Position numbers and translations under genes: made by a program
Assembly: GCA_002171575.2 (NCBI GenBank)
Contig: NHEI02000039.1
Location: 1 to 17,832 of the forward strand
Source of the DNA: Flavobacteriaceae bacterium TMED81
GTDB taxonomy: Bacteria > Bacteroidota > Bacteroidia > Flavobacteriales > Flavobacteriaceae
DNA length: 17,832 nucleotides
Reading direction: 5' to 3'
Part shown: in pieces, positions 1 to 6,381 of the stretch
Layout of the letters: the number at the start of each line of letters is the position of its first letter
How positions within the stretch are numbered: position 1 is the first letter of the stretch
Notes under the pieces: model-generated
Databases searched by the model: none
Told to the model about the DNA's origin: nothing
The model's input: only the letters and a program-made list of their open reading frames with translations

Positions 1-52
1 TTAGAAAAAACAAGGCGAAATGGTGTGAAAATCAAAGCTTGGTCCGTGTGCT

Positions 53-1525
53 TTATTCGCCCGTATTGACGAGCTCTGCAACGATTTTGGCAGACAGCAA
101 ACACAAGGGAATTCCACCCCCCGGATGCACACTCCCCCCACAAAAATAAAGCCCTTCTATTTGACGTGAAAAATTGGGATGACGCAAAAAGGCTGCCATA
201 CGATCATTGCTCGCTGCACCATACAAAGCCCCGGTAAAGGATGCCGTCTTGTCCGCAATCACAGGCGGAGTGACCACAAACTCCTCTTCAATGCAATCTG
301 CCAAGTTTGTCTTCAAATTCCGATTGAGCTTGTCCAATACCCGTTTCCGCAATTCTTGCGAAAGCGCATCCCAGTCCTGACCCACGTCGTGGGGCGCATT
401 GATCATCACAAACCAGTTTTCCTTGCCCGCTGGGGCATCGCCATGCACGTCTTTGGCCGTGATATTGACATAGACCGTCGGATCAGCAGCTAGGGTTTTG
501 TCTTTAAATAGCGCATCGAATTCTGCTTTGTAGTCCTCACTAAAAAAGATGTTGTGCAAATCCAAGTCGGGAAACGACCGGTTGATCCCCCAGTAAAAAA
601 TCACTGCAGAACTCGACCGTTCTTGCCGAAGACTTATCTCGGGCGCTTGTTGAGTAGACATCAAATGCCGATAGGTCGGTACGACATCCATATTGGATAC
701 CACCACATCGGCTTGATGTGTTGTGCCATTCGTCCGTATTCCGACTGCTGTTTTGCCCTCAACGATGATTTCATCAACGGGAGTGTTGTTGTGAAACTGT
801 ACCCCGTTTCGTTTGGCAAGGGCAACCAAACTATTGGTGATATCAACCATGCCTTTTTCAGGAACAAAGGTGCCATAATGCTGCTCAAGGTGTTGAATCA
901 AGGTCATCATACCGGGCGTTTGATAAGGATTTGAACCGTTATAGGTGGCAAAGCGATCGTAGAACTGCACCAAATGAGGTTCTTTCAATCGGCGGGTGTT
1001 GACCTTGTGCAGGCTGGTGTCGAGTTCGTAGGAAAACAAATGGACAATACCCTCCAAAGTAGCTTTGTTGAGATAGGTCCGCCATTTGTGTAAGGATTGC
1101 TCTAGAAATATGGATACGGTTCGATTGTATTTTTTCTCGGCTCGGGTAAGATAATCTTGCAGTTGGTGTTTTGGTACGCCCAATTTGTCATCGACTTCTT
1201 CCAAAAACTGTTCGGTATCGCCATAGGCATGGAGTCGAACGCCATCTTCCCAGTAGTATTTACACCCAATCTCTTTGCGTTTGTACTGAAAATGATCCCG
1301 TGGATTTTCGCCAGCCAACTGAAAAAGCTCATCGACAAAATGTGGCATGGTAAACAAGGAAGGGCCAAAATCAAATCGGTAATCCCCCAGCGAAAAGGAA
1401 GATAATTTTCCCCCTGCATATTCGTTTTTTTCAAAAACGGAAACCGCAAACCCCTGACAAGCCAACCGAATCGATGTGGCAATGCCTGCGATACCCGAAC
1501 CAATTACGATTGCTTGTTTGCTCAT
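53..1525 (-). CDS. crtD: Carotenoid 3,4-desaturase (CrtD-type, CrtI superfamily)
   Basis: FAD-dependent desaturase of 490 aa, the usual size for the CrtI/CrtD superfamily. An N-terminal dinucleotide-binding motif (GSGIAG, residues 9-14) is followed by the acidic end of the second strand (VFEKN), then GGKLSS and FDFGPS. The C-terminal block FCGGSVHPGGGIP (about 461-473) is the CrtD form; the phytoene desaturase in this window has TVPGPGVPP instead. In family terms it introduces the 3',4' double bond into a 1'-hydroxylated acyclic end on the way to myxol, saproxanthin or flexixanthin. The exact substrate is inferred. Its ATG overlaps the TGA of crtA (ATGA), so the two are probably co-translated. 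Positions 1-52 downstream hold no gene or convincing terminator. Confidence 0.9.
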   Translation of the reverse strand: MSKQAIVIGSGIAGIATSIRLACQGFAVSVFEKNEYAGGKLSSFSLGDYRFDFGPSLFTMPHFVDELFQLAGENPRDHFQYKRKEIGCKYYWEDGVRLHAYGDTEQFLEEVDDKLGVPKHQLQDYLTRAEKKYNRTVSIFLEQSLHKWRTYLNKATLEGIVHLFSYELDTSLHKVNTRRLKEPHLVQFYDRFATYNGSNPYQTPGMMTLIQHLEQHYGTFVPEKGMVDITNSLVALAKRNGVQFHNNTPVDEIIVEGKTAVGIRTNGTTHQADVVVSNMDVVPTYRHLMSTQQAPEISLRQERSSSAVIFYWGINRSFPDLDLHNIFFSEDYKAEFDALFKDKTLAADPTVYVNITAKDVHGDAPAGKENWFVMINAPHDVGQDWDALSQELRKRVLDKLNRNLKTNLADCIEEEFVVTPPVIADKTASFTGALYGAASNDRMAAFLRHPNFSRQIEGLYFCGGSVHPGGGIPLCLLSAKIVAELVNTGE

Positions 1526-2193
1526 GTCAAAGGGGTTTTTTCTTCGCTCAATACCTCAAAACGATTAAACATATCTTCTTTGTACCATTTGCGTTCTCTT
1601 GTCTTTTTGACAATCGAGGCGTGTGCCTGAGACACATAGGCAAAGGTACGAATCGCTTCGGCGCTTTCCCATACGCTAAAGGTCGCTTGTTGCACAAAAG
1701 GCCACTCTCCGATCCCTTTAAAAAATCCAACGCCTTTTGCTTCTTTTATCGCTTGTGATGCCTGCGGAACATGCCGCCAAAAATCAATCAGCCGCGAGGG
1801 GTTAAGTGTCGCACGGGTGATAACGCCTATGGGTTTATCGCCCAAGGGTTCTTGCACAACAAAAGGCGACTGACCGCTCCATTTCCCATGCGTATGGATG
1901 GGGCGTAATGCATAGATGCGTTGCGTTGCAGATCGGTCAAAAAACGACCGTAAAACGGACGAATTCGAAAAGGCCTGTTTTTTGTCATCTTCACTGTCCC
2001 AAACGCTGAGCAAGGCATAGGTCGAAAAATCGGGACGTAAGCTAAAGCCCGCGCCCGCACCTGTTCCCAACATCTTATAAAACTGCAATCCCTTGCAGTC
2101 TTGTAAACCAGCATGTGCGCGTTGCATTTGGGTAAATGCCCAAAAGCGATGTTGATTGTAGCTGAAAAAGTGAAGATAAACGACTTGCCCCAT
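1522..2193 (-). CDS. crtA: Spheroidene monooxygenase-like carotenoid oxygenase (CrtA family)
   Basis: A 223-aa protein with CrtA family blocks: KMLGTGAGAGFS then PDFSTYALLSVWD in the first half, HGKWSGQSPF in the middle, and GEWPFVQQATFSVWES, FAYVSQAH and KWYKEDMFNRF in the second half, consistent with a duplicated ferredoxin-like fold. In purple bacteria CrtA is a haem-dependent oxygenase acting at C-2 of acyclic carotenoids. Next to crtD, a C-2' hydroxylation or ketolation of the acyclic end is the likely role here (inference). The frame stays open to 2328, but I place the start at MGQVVYLHFFSYN (2193) because the homologous part begins there and the longer form would run over the divergent reductase start. 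It overlaps crtD by ATGA. Confidence 0.87.
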   Translation of the reverse strand: MGQVVYLHFFSYNQHRFWAFTQMQRAHAGLQDCKGLQFYKMLGTGAGAGFSLRPDFSTYALLSVWDSEDDKKQAFSNSSVLRSFFDRSATQRIYALRPIHTHGKWSGQSPFVVQEPLGDKPIGVITRATLNPSRLIDFWRHVPQASQAIKEAKGVGFFKGIGEWPFVQQATFSVWESAEAIRTFAYVSQAHASIVKKTRERKWYKEDMFNRFEVLSEEKTPLT

Positions 2194-2198
2194 CTTGC

Positions 2199-2219
2199 TA
2201 AAGATATCACTTATCTTTA
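2199..2219. promoter_or_regulatory. Perfect inverted repeat in the crtA / FMN reductase divergent spacer
   Basis: TAAAGATA (2199-2206) and TATCTTTA (2212-2219) form a perfect 8-bp inverted repeat with a 5-bp spacer, 5 bp upstream of the crtA ATG and within the 85-bp divergent gap. Each arm read outward is also a one-mismatch version of the Bacteroidota -7 element TAnnTTTG. It could therefore be an operator or a pair of opposed promoter elements. A similar arrangement lies upstream of alkB at 16778-16799. Confidence 0.4.
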
Positions 2220-2278
2220 TGTTAGGCACACCCCAAAGCGAAGTTTTAAAACCAAACAGAATTTGTAATTTGCAACCC

Positions 2279-2812
2279 ATGAAAAAGATCATTGCCTTTG
2301 GTGCGAGTTCCTCTATCCATTCCATCAATAAAAAATTGGCGACTTATGCTTCTTCCTGTGTGCCAAATGCCCAAGCGACTATTTTGGATTTAAACGATTA
2401 TGAGATGCCTATTTTTAGTGTTGATCGCCAAAACAAGGATGGCTTTCCCCAGCTTGCCCATGATTTCAAAGACTTGCTTATGTCGGCAGATGGGATTATC
2501 ATTTCCTTTGCCGAGCACAACAGTTCCTATTCGGCGGCATTTAAAAATATCTTTGATTGGATCTCTCGTTTTCAGGGCAACCTTTGGTACTCCAAGCCCA
2601 TGTTGTTGTTGGCAACCAATGATGGTGATCGGGGTGCCAAAACCGTTTTGGAACAAGCCCATAACCGAATCGCAAGGAAAAACCCCTACGATATTCCGCA
2701 TTTTTCCCTTCCAAATTTTCCGAAAACCTTTGATGATAATAAGGGCATCCTAGATTCGAAATTGGAATCCCAATTCCAAAACGCTTTGGCGGTATTTGTC
2801 GGACAGCTATAA
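2279..2812 (+). CDS. NAD(P)H-dependent FMN reductase family protein
   Basis: A 177-aa flavodoxin-like protein. The N-terminal strand and phosphate-binding loop (MKKIIAFGASSSIHSINKK) bind the FMN phosphate, and AEHNSSYSAAFKNIFDWISR (about 80-99) is the second hallmark of the NADPH-dependent FMN reductase/azoreductase-like family. It probably reduces FMN or quinones with NAD(P)H in the cytoplasm. The ATG at 2279 is chosen because the fold begins there; the upstream extension to 2195 would enter the crtA start region. It is transcribed divergently from crtA. Its TAA (2810-2812) overlaps the stop of the convergent HMA-MauE gene. A functional link to carotenoid oxygenation by reductant supply is possible but unproven. 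Confidence 0.85.
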   Translation: MKKIIAFGASSSIHSINKKLATYASSCVPNAQATILDLNDYEMPIFSVDRQNKDGFPQLAHDFKDLLMSADGIIISFAEHNSSYSAAFKNIFDWISRFQGNLWYSKPMLLLATNDGDRGAKTVLEQAHNRIARKNPYDIPHFSLPNFPKTFDDNKGILDSKLESQFQNALAVFVGQL

Positions 2813-3490
2813 AAGCATCCACCCTGCCATACCAATCATCACTGTATTTTCAGTCAGAGTGGCCTCGGTCATCGGGAGATTGAGCACCGAACCCAAACAT
2901 GCACATTGAATTTGTTGTTTAGACAGCAATACCTTGACAACCCCTAGCGTTGTGATGCTCAAAATCCCCAAAGTCAGCCAAAGTGCCAGTTGAACTTCTA
3001 AACGCATCAAAAAAAGAACGCCCAATGCAAGCTCTACAAACGGATACACCCAACCATAGAAGGGAAGGGATTTAGCCAATGGGTCATATCGCCTAAAGCT
3101 ATCTTGAAACCCTTTTAGGTCGAGAAATTTAAAAAACGAAAACACGACAAAAAACAAACCCATAAAGTCGGGCAAAACCGCTTGTGTTTCAAAAATGGGA
3201 AAATGCATGATTGTTGTTCCGCCAATCAGGAACACAAAAATCAGTCCAAGTGGAAAAAGCTGTTTGGCTTTTGAAGGGGCTGTTGATGGATGATCGACCA
3301 GTGCGTATTTGGGTGGTAAAACCGCTTTGATTTCGTCGGGACGGACTGGGGATTGCTGCAAAACCGCTACCACCCCAGTTTTGGGATTGGCGCTAACGCT
3401 TTCTACAGCGGGAAGTTGGGCAATGGCTTCTTCTACAGACGAGGCGCACCCTTGGCAGGTCATCCCCTCAATATGAATGATTTGTTTCAT
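2807..3490 (-). CDS. HMA-domain / MauE-DoxX-like redox membrane protein
   Basis: A 227-aa fusion. Residues 1-65 are a heavy-metal-associated domain with the motif GMTCQGC (Cys12, Cys15), which binds a soft metal ion. Residues about 80-227 are a four-helix membrane part of MauE/DoxX type with a conserved C-terminal CAC (Cys196, Cys198) followed by LGSVLNLPMT. This fusion is familiar in Flavobacteriia. MauE-type proteins are thought to handle thiol redox chemistry at the membrane, so a role in metal or disulfide handling is likely, but the substrate is unknown. It follows pirin by 39 nt on the same strand and is probably the last gene of the crtI unit. Its TAG overlaps the end of the convergent reductase by 6 nt. 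Confidence 0.82.
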   Translation of the reverse strand: MKQIIHIEGMTCQGCASSVEEAIAQLPAVESVSANPKTGVVAVLQQSPVRPDEIKAVLPPKYALVDHPSTAPSKAKQLFPLGLIFVFLIGGTTIMHFPIFETQAVLPDFMGLFFVVFSFFKFLDLKGFQDSFRRYDPLAKSLPFYGWVYPFVELALGVLFLMRLEVQLALWLTLGILSITTLGVVKVLLSKQQIQCACLGSVLNLPMTEATLTENTVMIGMAGWMLL

Positions 3491-3529
3491 GGGCGATTGA
3501 ATTGGAAATGCAATGTACTCAAAAATCGG

Positions 3530-4249
3530 CTACGCCAACTGAATCATGGGCACTTGAACCAGAAGAAGTTCAGAGTTGGACTTTGTTTTGATCTCTACCT
3601 TTTGGGTTTCCCAAACCCCAATGGCATCGCGACGAGAAAGGGCTTGATCGCCAACCTCCACTTCGCCTTCAATCACGATTATATACACCCCGTGGTTTGG
3701 ACTTTGCAAATCGTAATCAAAAGATTGCCCCGAATCCGCATCGAGCATATGCATCCAAGCATCTTGATGAATCCAAACCCCTTGATCATCGGCTGACGGA
3801 GACAGAATTTGAAAAAAGGCATTTTTCTGGTGCAAGCTCCGAATCGGCAATTGGTCGTAGCGAGACGTTACGTTGCGCTTGTTGGGAAACAACCACAACT
3901 GAAACAAATTGATGTCTTGATCAGGGTTGTTGTTGTATTCCGAGTGCTGGACGCCCGTTCCTGCGCTCATCACTTGTATATCGCCCTCTTGAATAACCGC
4001 GACATTGCCCATAGAGTCTTTGTGCTCCAAGTCTCCTTTGAGCGGAATGGTCACAATTTCCATATTGTCGTGTGGATGGGTGCCAAAGCCCATCCCCCCT
4101 TGGATGATATCATCGTTGAGTACACGCAATGCCCCAAAATGAAGTCGATCGGGTTGGTACCAACTCGCAAAACTAAAACTGTGACGAGCTTCTAGCCAGC
4201 CATGGTTTGCATATCCTCTTGAATCGGAAGGGTGGAAAACGGTTTTCAT
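3530..4249 (-). CDS. Pirin family protein (bicupin)
   Basis: A 239-aa bicupin of the YhhW/pirin type, of normal length. The N-terminal cupin carries the complete metal site: His58 and His60 in FGTHPHDNMEIVT, and His102 and Glu104 in GTGVQHSEYN. RGYANHGWLEARHSFSF and FGALRVLNDD are family signatures. Members bind Fe or Ni; some show quercetin 2,3-dioxygenase activity, others are regulatory or redox sensors. The activity here cannot be told from sequence. It starts 12 nt after crtI, so it is very probably in the same transcript, and it precedes the HMA-MauE gene. Confidence 0.92.
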   Translation of the reverse strand: MKTVFHPSDSRGYANHGWLEARHSFSFASWYQPDRLHFGALRVLNDDIIQGGMGFGTHPHDNMEIVTIPLKGDLEHKDSMGNVAVIQEGDIQVMSAGTGVQHSEYNNNPDQDINLFQLWLFPNKRNVTSRYDQLPIRSLHQKNAFFQILSPSADDQGVWIHQDAWMHMLDADSGQSFDYDLQSPNHGVYIIVIEGEVEVGDQALSRRDAIGVWETQKVEIKTKSNSELLLVQVPMIQLA

Positions 4250-4261
4250 GCCATTGAAATT

Positions 4262-5716
4262 TTAGAGTGGCGCAATCATATCCGCAACGATATTCCCTGA
4301 GATCAGGGCTGGCGGAACGCCAGGGCCGGGTACGGTCAATTGGCCTGTGAAATACAAATCCTTTACTTTTTTACTTTTGAGCTTGGGGCGCAAAAATGCG
4401 GTTTGGGTCAGGGTATTGGCCATGCCATAGGCATTGCCTTTATAGGAATTGTAGTCGTTTACAAAATCGAGCACGCAAAAAGATTTGTTAAAAAGCACAT
4501 GCTCTCGAATCGATTGATTGGTGAGTTCCTCCATTCGCGTTACGACAATATTGTAGTATTTGTCGCGAAGTTCTTGGGTGTCTTCGAGTCCGGGCGCGAT
4601 TGGAATCAAAATAAAACAGGCCTCTTTGCCTTCAGGAGCCATGGTCTTATCGGAAATCGATGGGAGGTTGACATAAAACAAGGGCTCTTTAGGCCATTCG
4701 GGTGTGTCGTAGATACTCGATGCGTGCTTGTCAAAATCCACATCAAAAAAGAGGTTGTGATGCGCCAAATTATCCAGTTTTTTATCGACCCCCATATAAA
4801 ATAGAAGGGAGGACGGCGCAAATACCTTTTTCTTCCAATAGGCCTCGCTATATCCACGAAGGGATGCCTGTAGCAAACTTTCGGTATGGTGATAGTCTGC
4901 GCCACTGATGATGATATCTGCCTCATGTATGGTATCCCCCACACGAATTCCAGTTGCTTTTTTGTTATTTGTGATGATTTCATGTACAGGGGCACCGGTA
5001 TGAAAGCTCACGCCGAGTTCTTTACCCAAAGACACCATGGCATTTACAATCTGAATCATTCCGCCTTTTGGGTGCCAAGTTCCCAAGCCAAAATCGGCAT
5101 AATTCATAAAGTTGTAAAAGGCCGGGGTTTGCTCGGGTTTTGCCCCGAGAAAAAGGACTGGAAATTGAAGGAGTGAACGCAGTTTTGGGCTTTTAAAATC
5201 TCGTTCCACTTGTTTGCGCACATTGGTCAGGAATAGACCTGCATTTTTGATGGTGACAGGCGTGATGAGTTCCAAAGGGGAAACCCCAGGTTTATAGACC
5301 AAGTCCTCGATGGCAACGTCATAGTTTCGTTTGGCTTGATTGAGAAAAGAGACCAATTTTCGACCGCTCCCTTTTTCTTCCAGTTCAAATCGGTCTGCGA
5401 TTTTCTCGATGCTATTGTGAACAAGGAAAACCTCATCTTTTCCAAACACAACTTGATAGCCAGGGTCGAGGCGTTCGAGTTCGTAATAGTCGGACACTTG
5501 CTTGCCAAAACCTGCAAAAAACCGCTCAAAAACATCAGGCATCCAGTACCACGAAGGACCCATATCAAAGGTAAAACCGTCTTTCTGAAACTGTCGCGCA
5601 CGACCGCCTAGCGAACTGTTTTTTTCAAAGACCTCCACTTGATATCCACGCTTTGCCAAATGACAGGCAGCAGAAAGAGAGGAAAAGCCAGAACCGATGA
5701 TGTTGATTTTTCTCAT
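4262..5716 (-). CDS. crtI: Phytoene desaturase (CrtI)
   Basis: A 484-aa FAD-dependent desaturase. The N-terminal FAD motif reads IIGSGFSSLSAA, with Ser replacing the third glycine of GxGxxG (a variant I recall as common in flavobacterial CrtI). Then come FEKNSSLGGRARQF and TFDMGPSWYWMPDVFERFF. The C-terminus carries LYFTGQLTVPGPGVPPALISG, the CrtI signature. It converts phytoene to lycopene at the membrane in four desaturation steps. It is the first gene of an apparent crtI - pirin - HMA-MauE unit. Phytoene synthase (crtB), usually adjacent to crtI in related genomes, is not next to it. The ATG at 5716 sits just before the FAD motif and leaves no room for alternatives. Confidence 0.93.
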   Translation of the reverse strand: MRKINIIGSGFSSLSAACHLAKRGYQVEVFEKNSSLGGRARQFQKDGFTFDMGPSWYWMPDVFERFFAGFGKQVSDYYELERLDPGYQVVFGKDEVFLVHNSIEKIADRFELEEKGSGRKLVSFLNQAKRNYDVAIEDLVYKPGVSPLELITPVTIKNAGLFLTNVRKQVERDFKSPKLRSLLQFPVLFLGAKPEQTPAFYNFMNYADFGLGTWHPKGGMIQIVNAMVSLGKELGVSFHTGAPVHEIITNNKKATGIRVGDTIHEADIIISGADYHHTESLLQASLRGYSEAYWKKKVFAPSSLLFYMGVDKKLDNLAHHNLFFDVDFDKHASSIYDTPEWPKEPLFYVNLPSISDKTMAPEGKEACFILIPIAPGLEDTQELRDKYYNIVVTRMEELTNQSIREHVLFNKSFCVLDFVNDYNSYKGNAYGMANTLTQTAFLRPKLKSKKVKDLYFTGQLTVPGPGVPPALISGNIVADMIAPL

Positions 5717-5722
5717 ATCCTA

Positions 5723-5730
5723 CAAAAGTA
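5723..5730 (-). promoter_or_regulatory. Candidate -7 element upstream of crtI
   Basis: Read on the minus strand this is TACTTTTG, an exact match to the Bacteroidota consensus TAnnTTTG. It ends 6 nt before the crtI ATG, so a transcript from it would have almost no leader. The nearest upstream TTG gives a 25-bp spacer, longer than usual. The match is exact but the context is not ideal. Confidence 0.35.
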
Positions 5731-5778
5731 GTGCATCTGCGCTAACTCACGACTACAATAAATCAGAAAAATCAGGTC

Positions 5779-5808
5779 TTGTACAATGACTTCTACATTG
5801 TCAATGTA
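5779..5808. promoter_or_regulatory. Two short palindromes upstream of crtI
   Basis: TTGTACAA (5779-5786) is a perfect 8-bp palindrome. TACATTG T CAATGTA (5794-5808) is a 7+1+7 palindrome covering the last codons of the Rieske-like gene. They lie about 60-90 bp upstream of the crtI start. They could form an operator or a weak hairpin at the end of the upstream gene. There is no U-tract, so I do not call a terminator. Confidence 0.3.
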
Positions 5809-6281
5809 AGTTCGTCTCCGTTTAGCGAGGTCGTAAAACAATCGAGTTGTGTGTTCTCGCAGTCTGTACTGTATGAGTTCCCTTGGTGATTACATTTAAA
5901 CTTGTTACTTACCTTTTCCCACTGATTTCTTTGTCCATGAGCAGGACAGCGATTGGAATAAGCTTGGATGCTGGTTGATGATGTCCGTAGAAATAAAGCT
6001 TGAATGCCAATGCCAGATCCATTCATCCAACCTCCATCTTGCGCTAATTGTGAAAAATTGGAATGGGTTAAATCAATGGTATATGTCGAATCGCTTTTGG
6101 TATAGCCATTGTCGGAACTCCCGCCATTATCAGAACTCCCGCCATTGTCTGTGGGTGTGGTTCCATTACCTGTGTCTTCTTCTAAGCTATCGGAACTACA
6201 GGCCTCTAAAAAACTCACCCCAAAAAAGGCAAAGGCAACTGTAGGGCAGACTTCCTTTAGAAAATCTCTTCTATTTTTCAT
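5793..6281 (-). CDS. Tat-signal lipoprotein with a Rieske-like domain
   Basis: A 162-aa exported protein. NRRDFLK (residues 3-9) resembles a twin-arginine signal, fitting a cofactor loaded before export. A hydrophobic stretch ends in LEAC (Cys28), a loose lipobox. A low-complexity Ser/Gly/Asn linker (about 38-60) leads to a C-terminal domain with RCPAHG (Cys112, His115) and KCNHQGNSY (Cys130, His132). The overall pattern resembles small periplasmic Rieske [2Fe-2S] lipoproteins of Flavobacteriia, but the first box is CxxH and the second CxH, the reverse of the canonical order. Electron transfer at the cell envelope is the likely role if a cluster binds. The open frame extends upstream to 6482; MKNRRDF is chosen because it begins the Tat signal. 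It is divergent from the acylase (100-bp gap). Confidence 0.78.
   Translation of the reverse strand: MKNRRDFLKEVCPTVAFAFFGVSFLEACSSDSLEEDTGNGTTPTDNGGSSDNGGSSDNGYTKSDSTYTIDLTHSNFSQLAQDGGWMNGSGIGIQALFLRTSSTSIQAYSNRCPAHGQRNQWEKVSNKFKCNHQGNSYSTDCENTQLDCFTTSLNGDELTLTM
6106..6150. repeat. 18-bp tandem repeat (about 2.5 copies) coding a Ser/Gly/Asn linker
   Basis: Two 18-bp units (6106-6123 and 6124-6141), differing at two positions, plus a 9-bp partial third unit lie inside the Rieske-like lipoprotein gene. On the minus strand each encodes the hexapeptide GGSSDN, making the flexible linker between lipid anchor and domain. Copy number may vary between strains. Confidence 0.85.
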
Positions 6282-6381
6282 ATTTTTTGTGTACAAGATA
6301 ACTAAAAATTTAGGAGTGGGATTTTTCCTTTGTTCATCAACTGCTTGCTTGGTGACCAAAGAAATTGAATATCTTGCAGCT

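Noticed and set aside
1..52. Minus-strand frame ending in TAA at 1-3, downstream of crtD
   Set aside because: It is only the continuation of a frame overlapping crtD, with no start between the genes and no recognisable protein.
1102..1503. 133-aa minus-strand frame inside crtD
   Set aside because: It lies wholly within crtD in another frame with no family features; a shadow frame.
6109..6381. N-terminal extension of the acylase frame
   Set aside because: It is antisense to the Rieske-like lipoprotein, its repetitive sequence comes from the tandem repeat, and the signal peptide begins at 6382.
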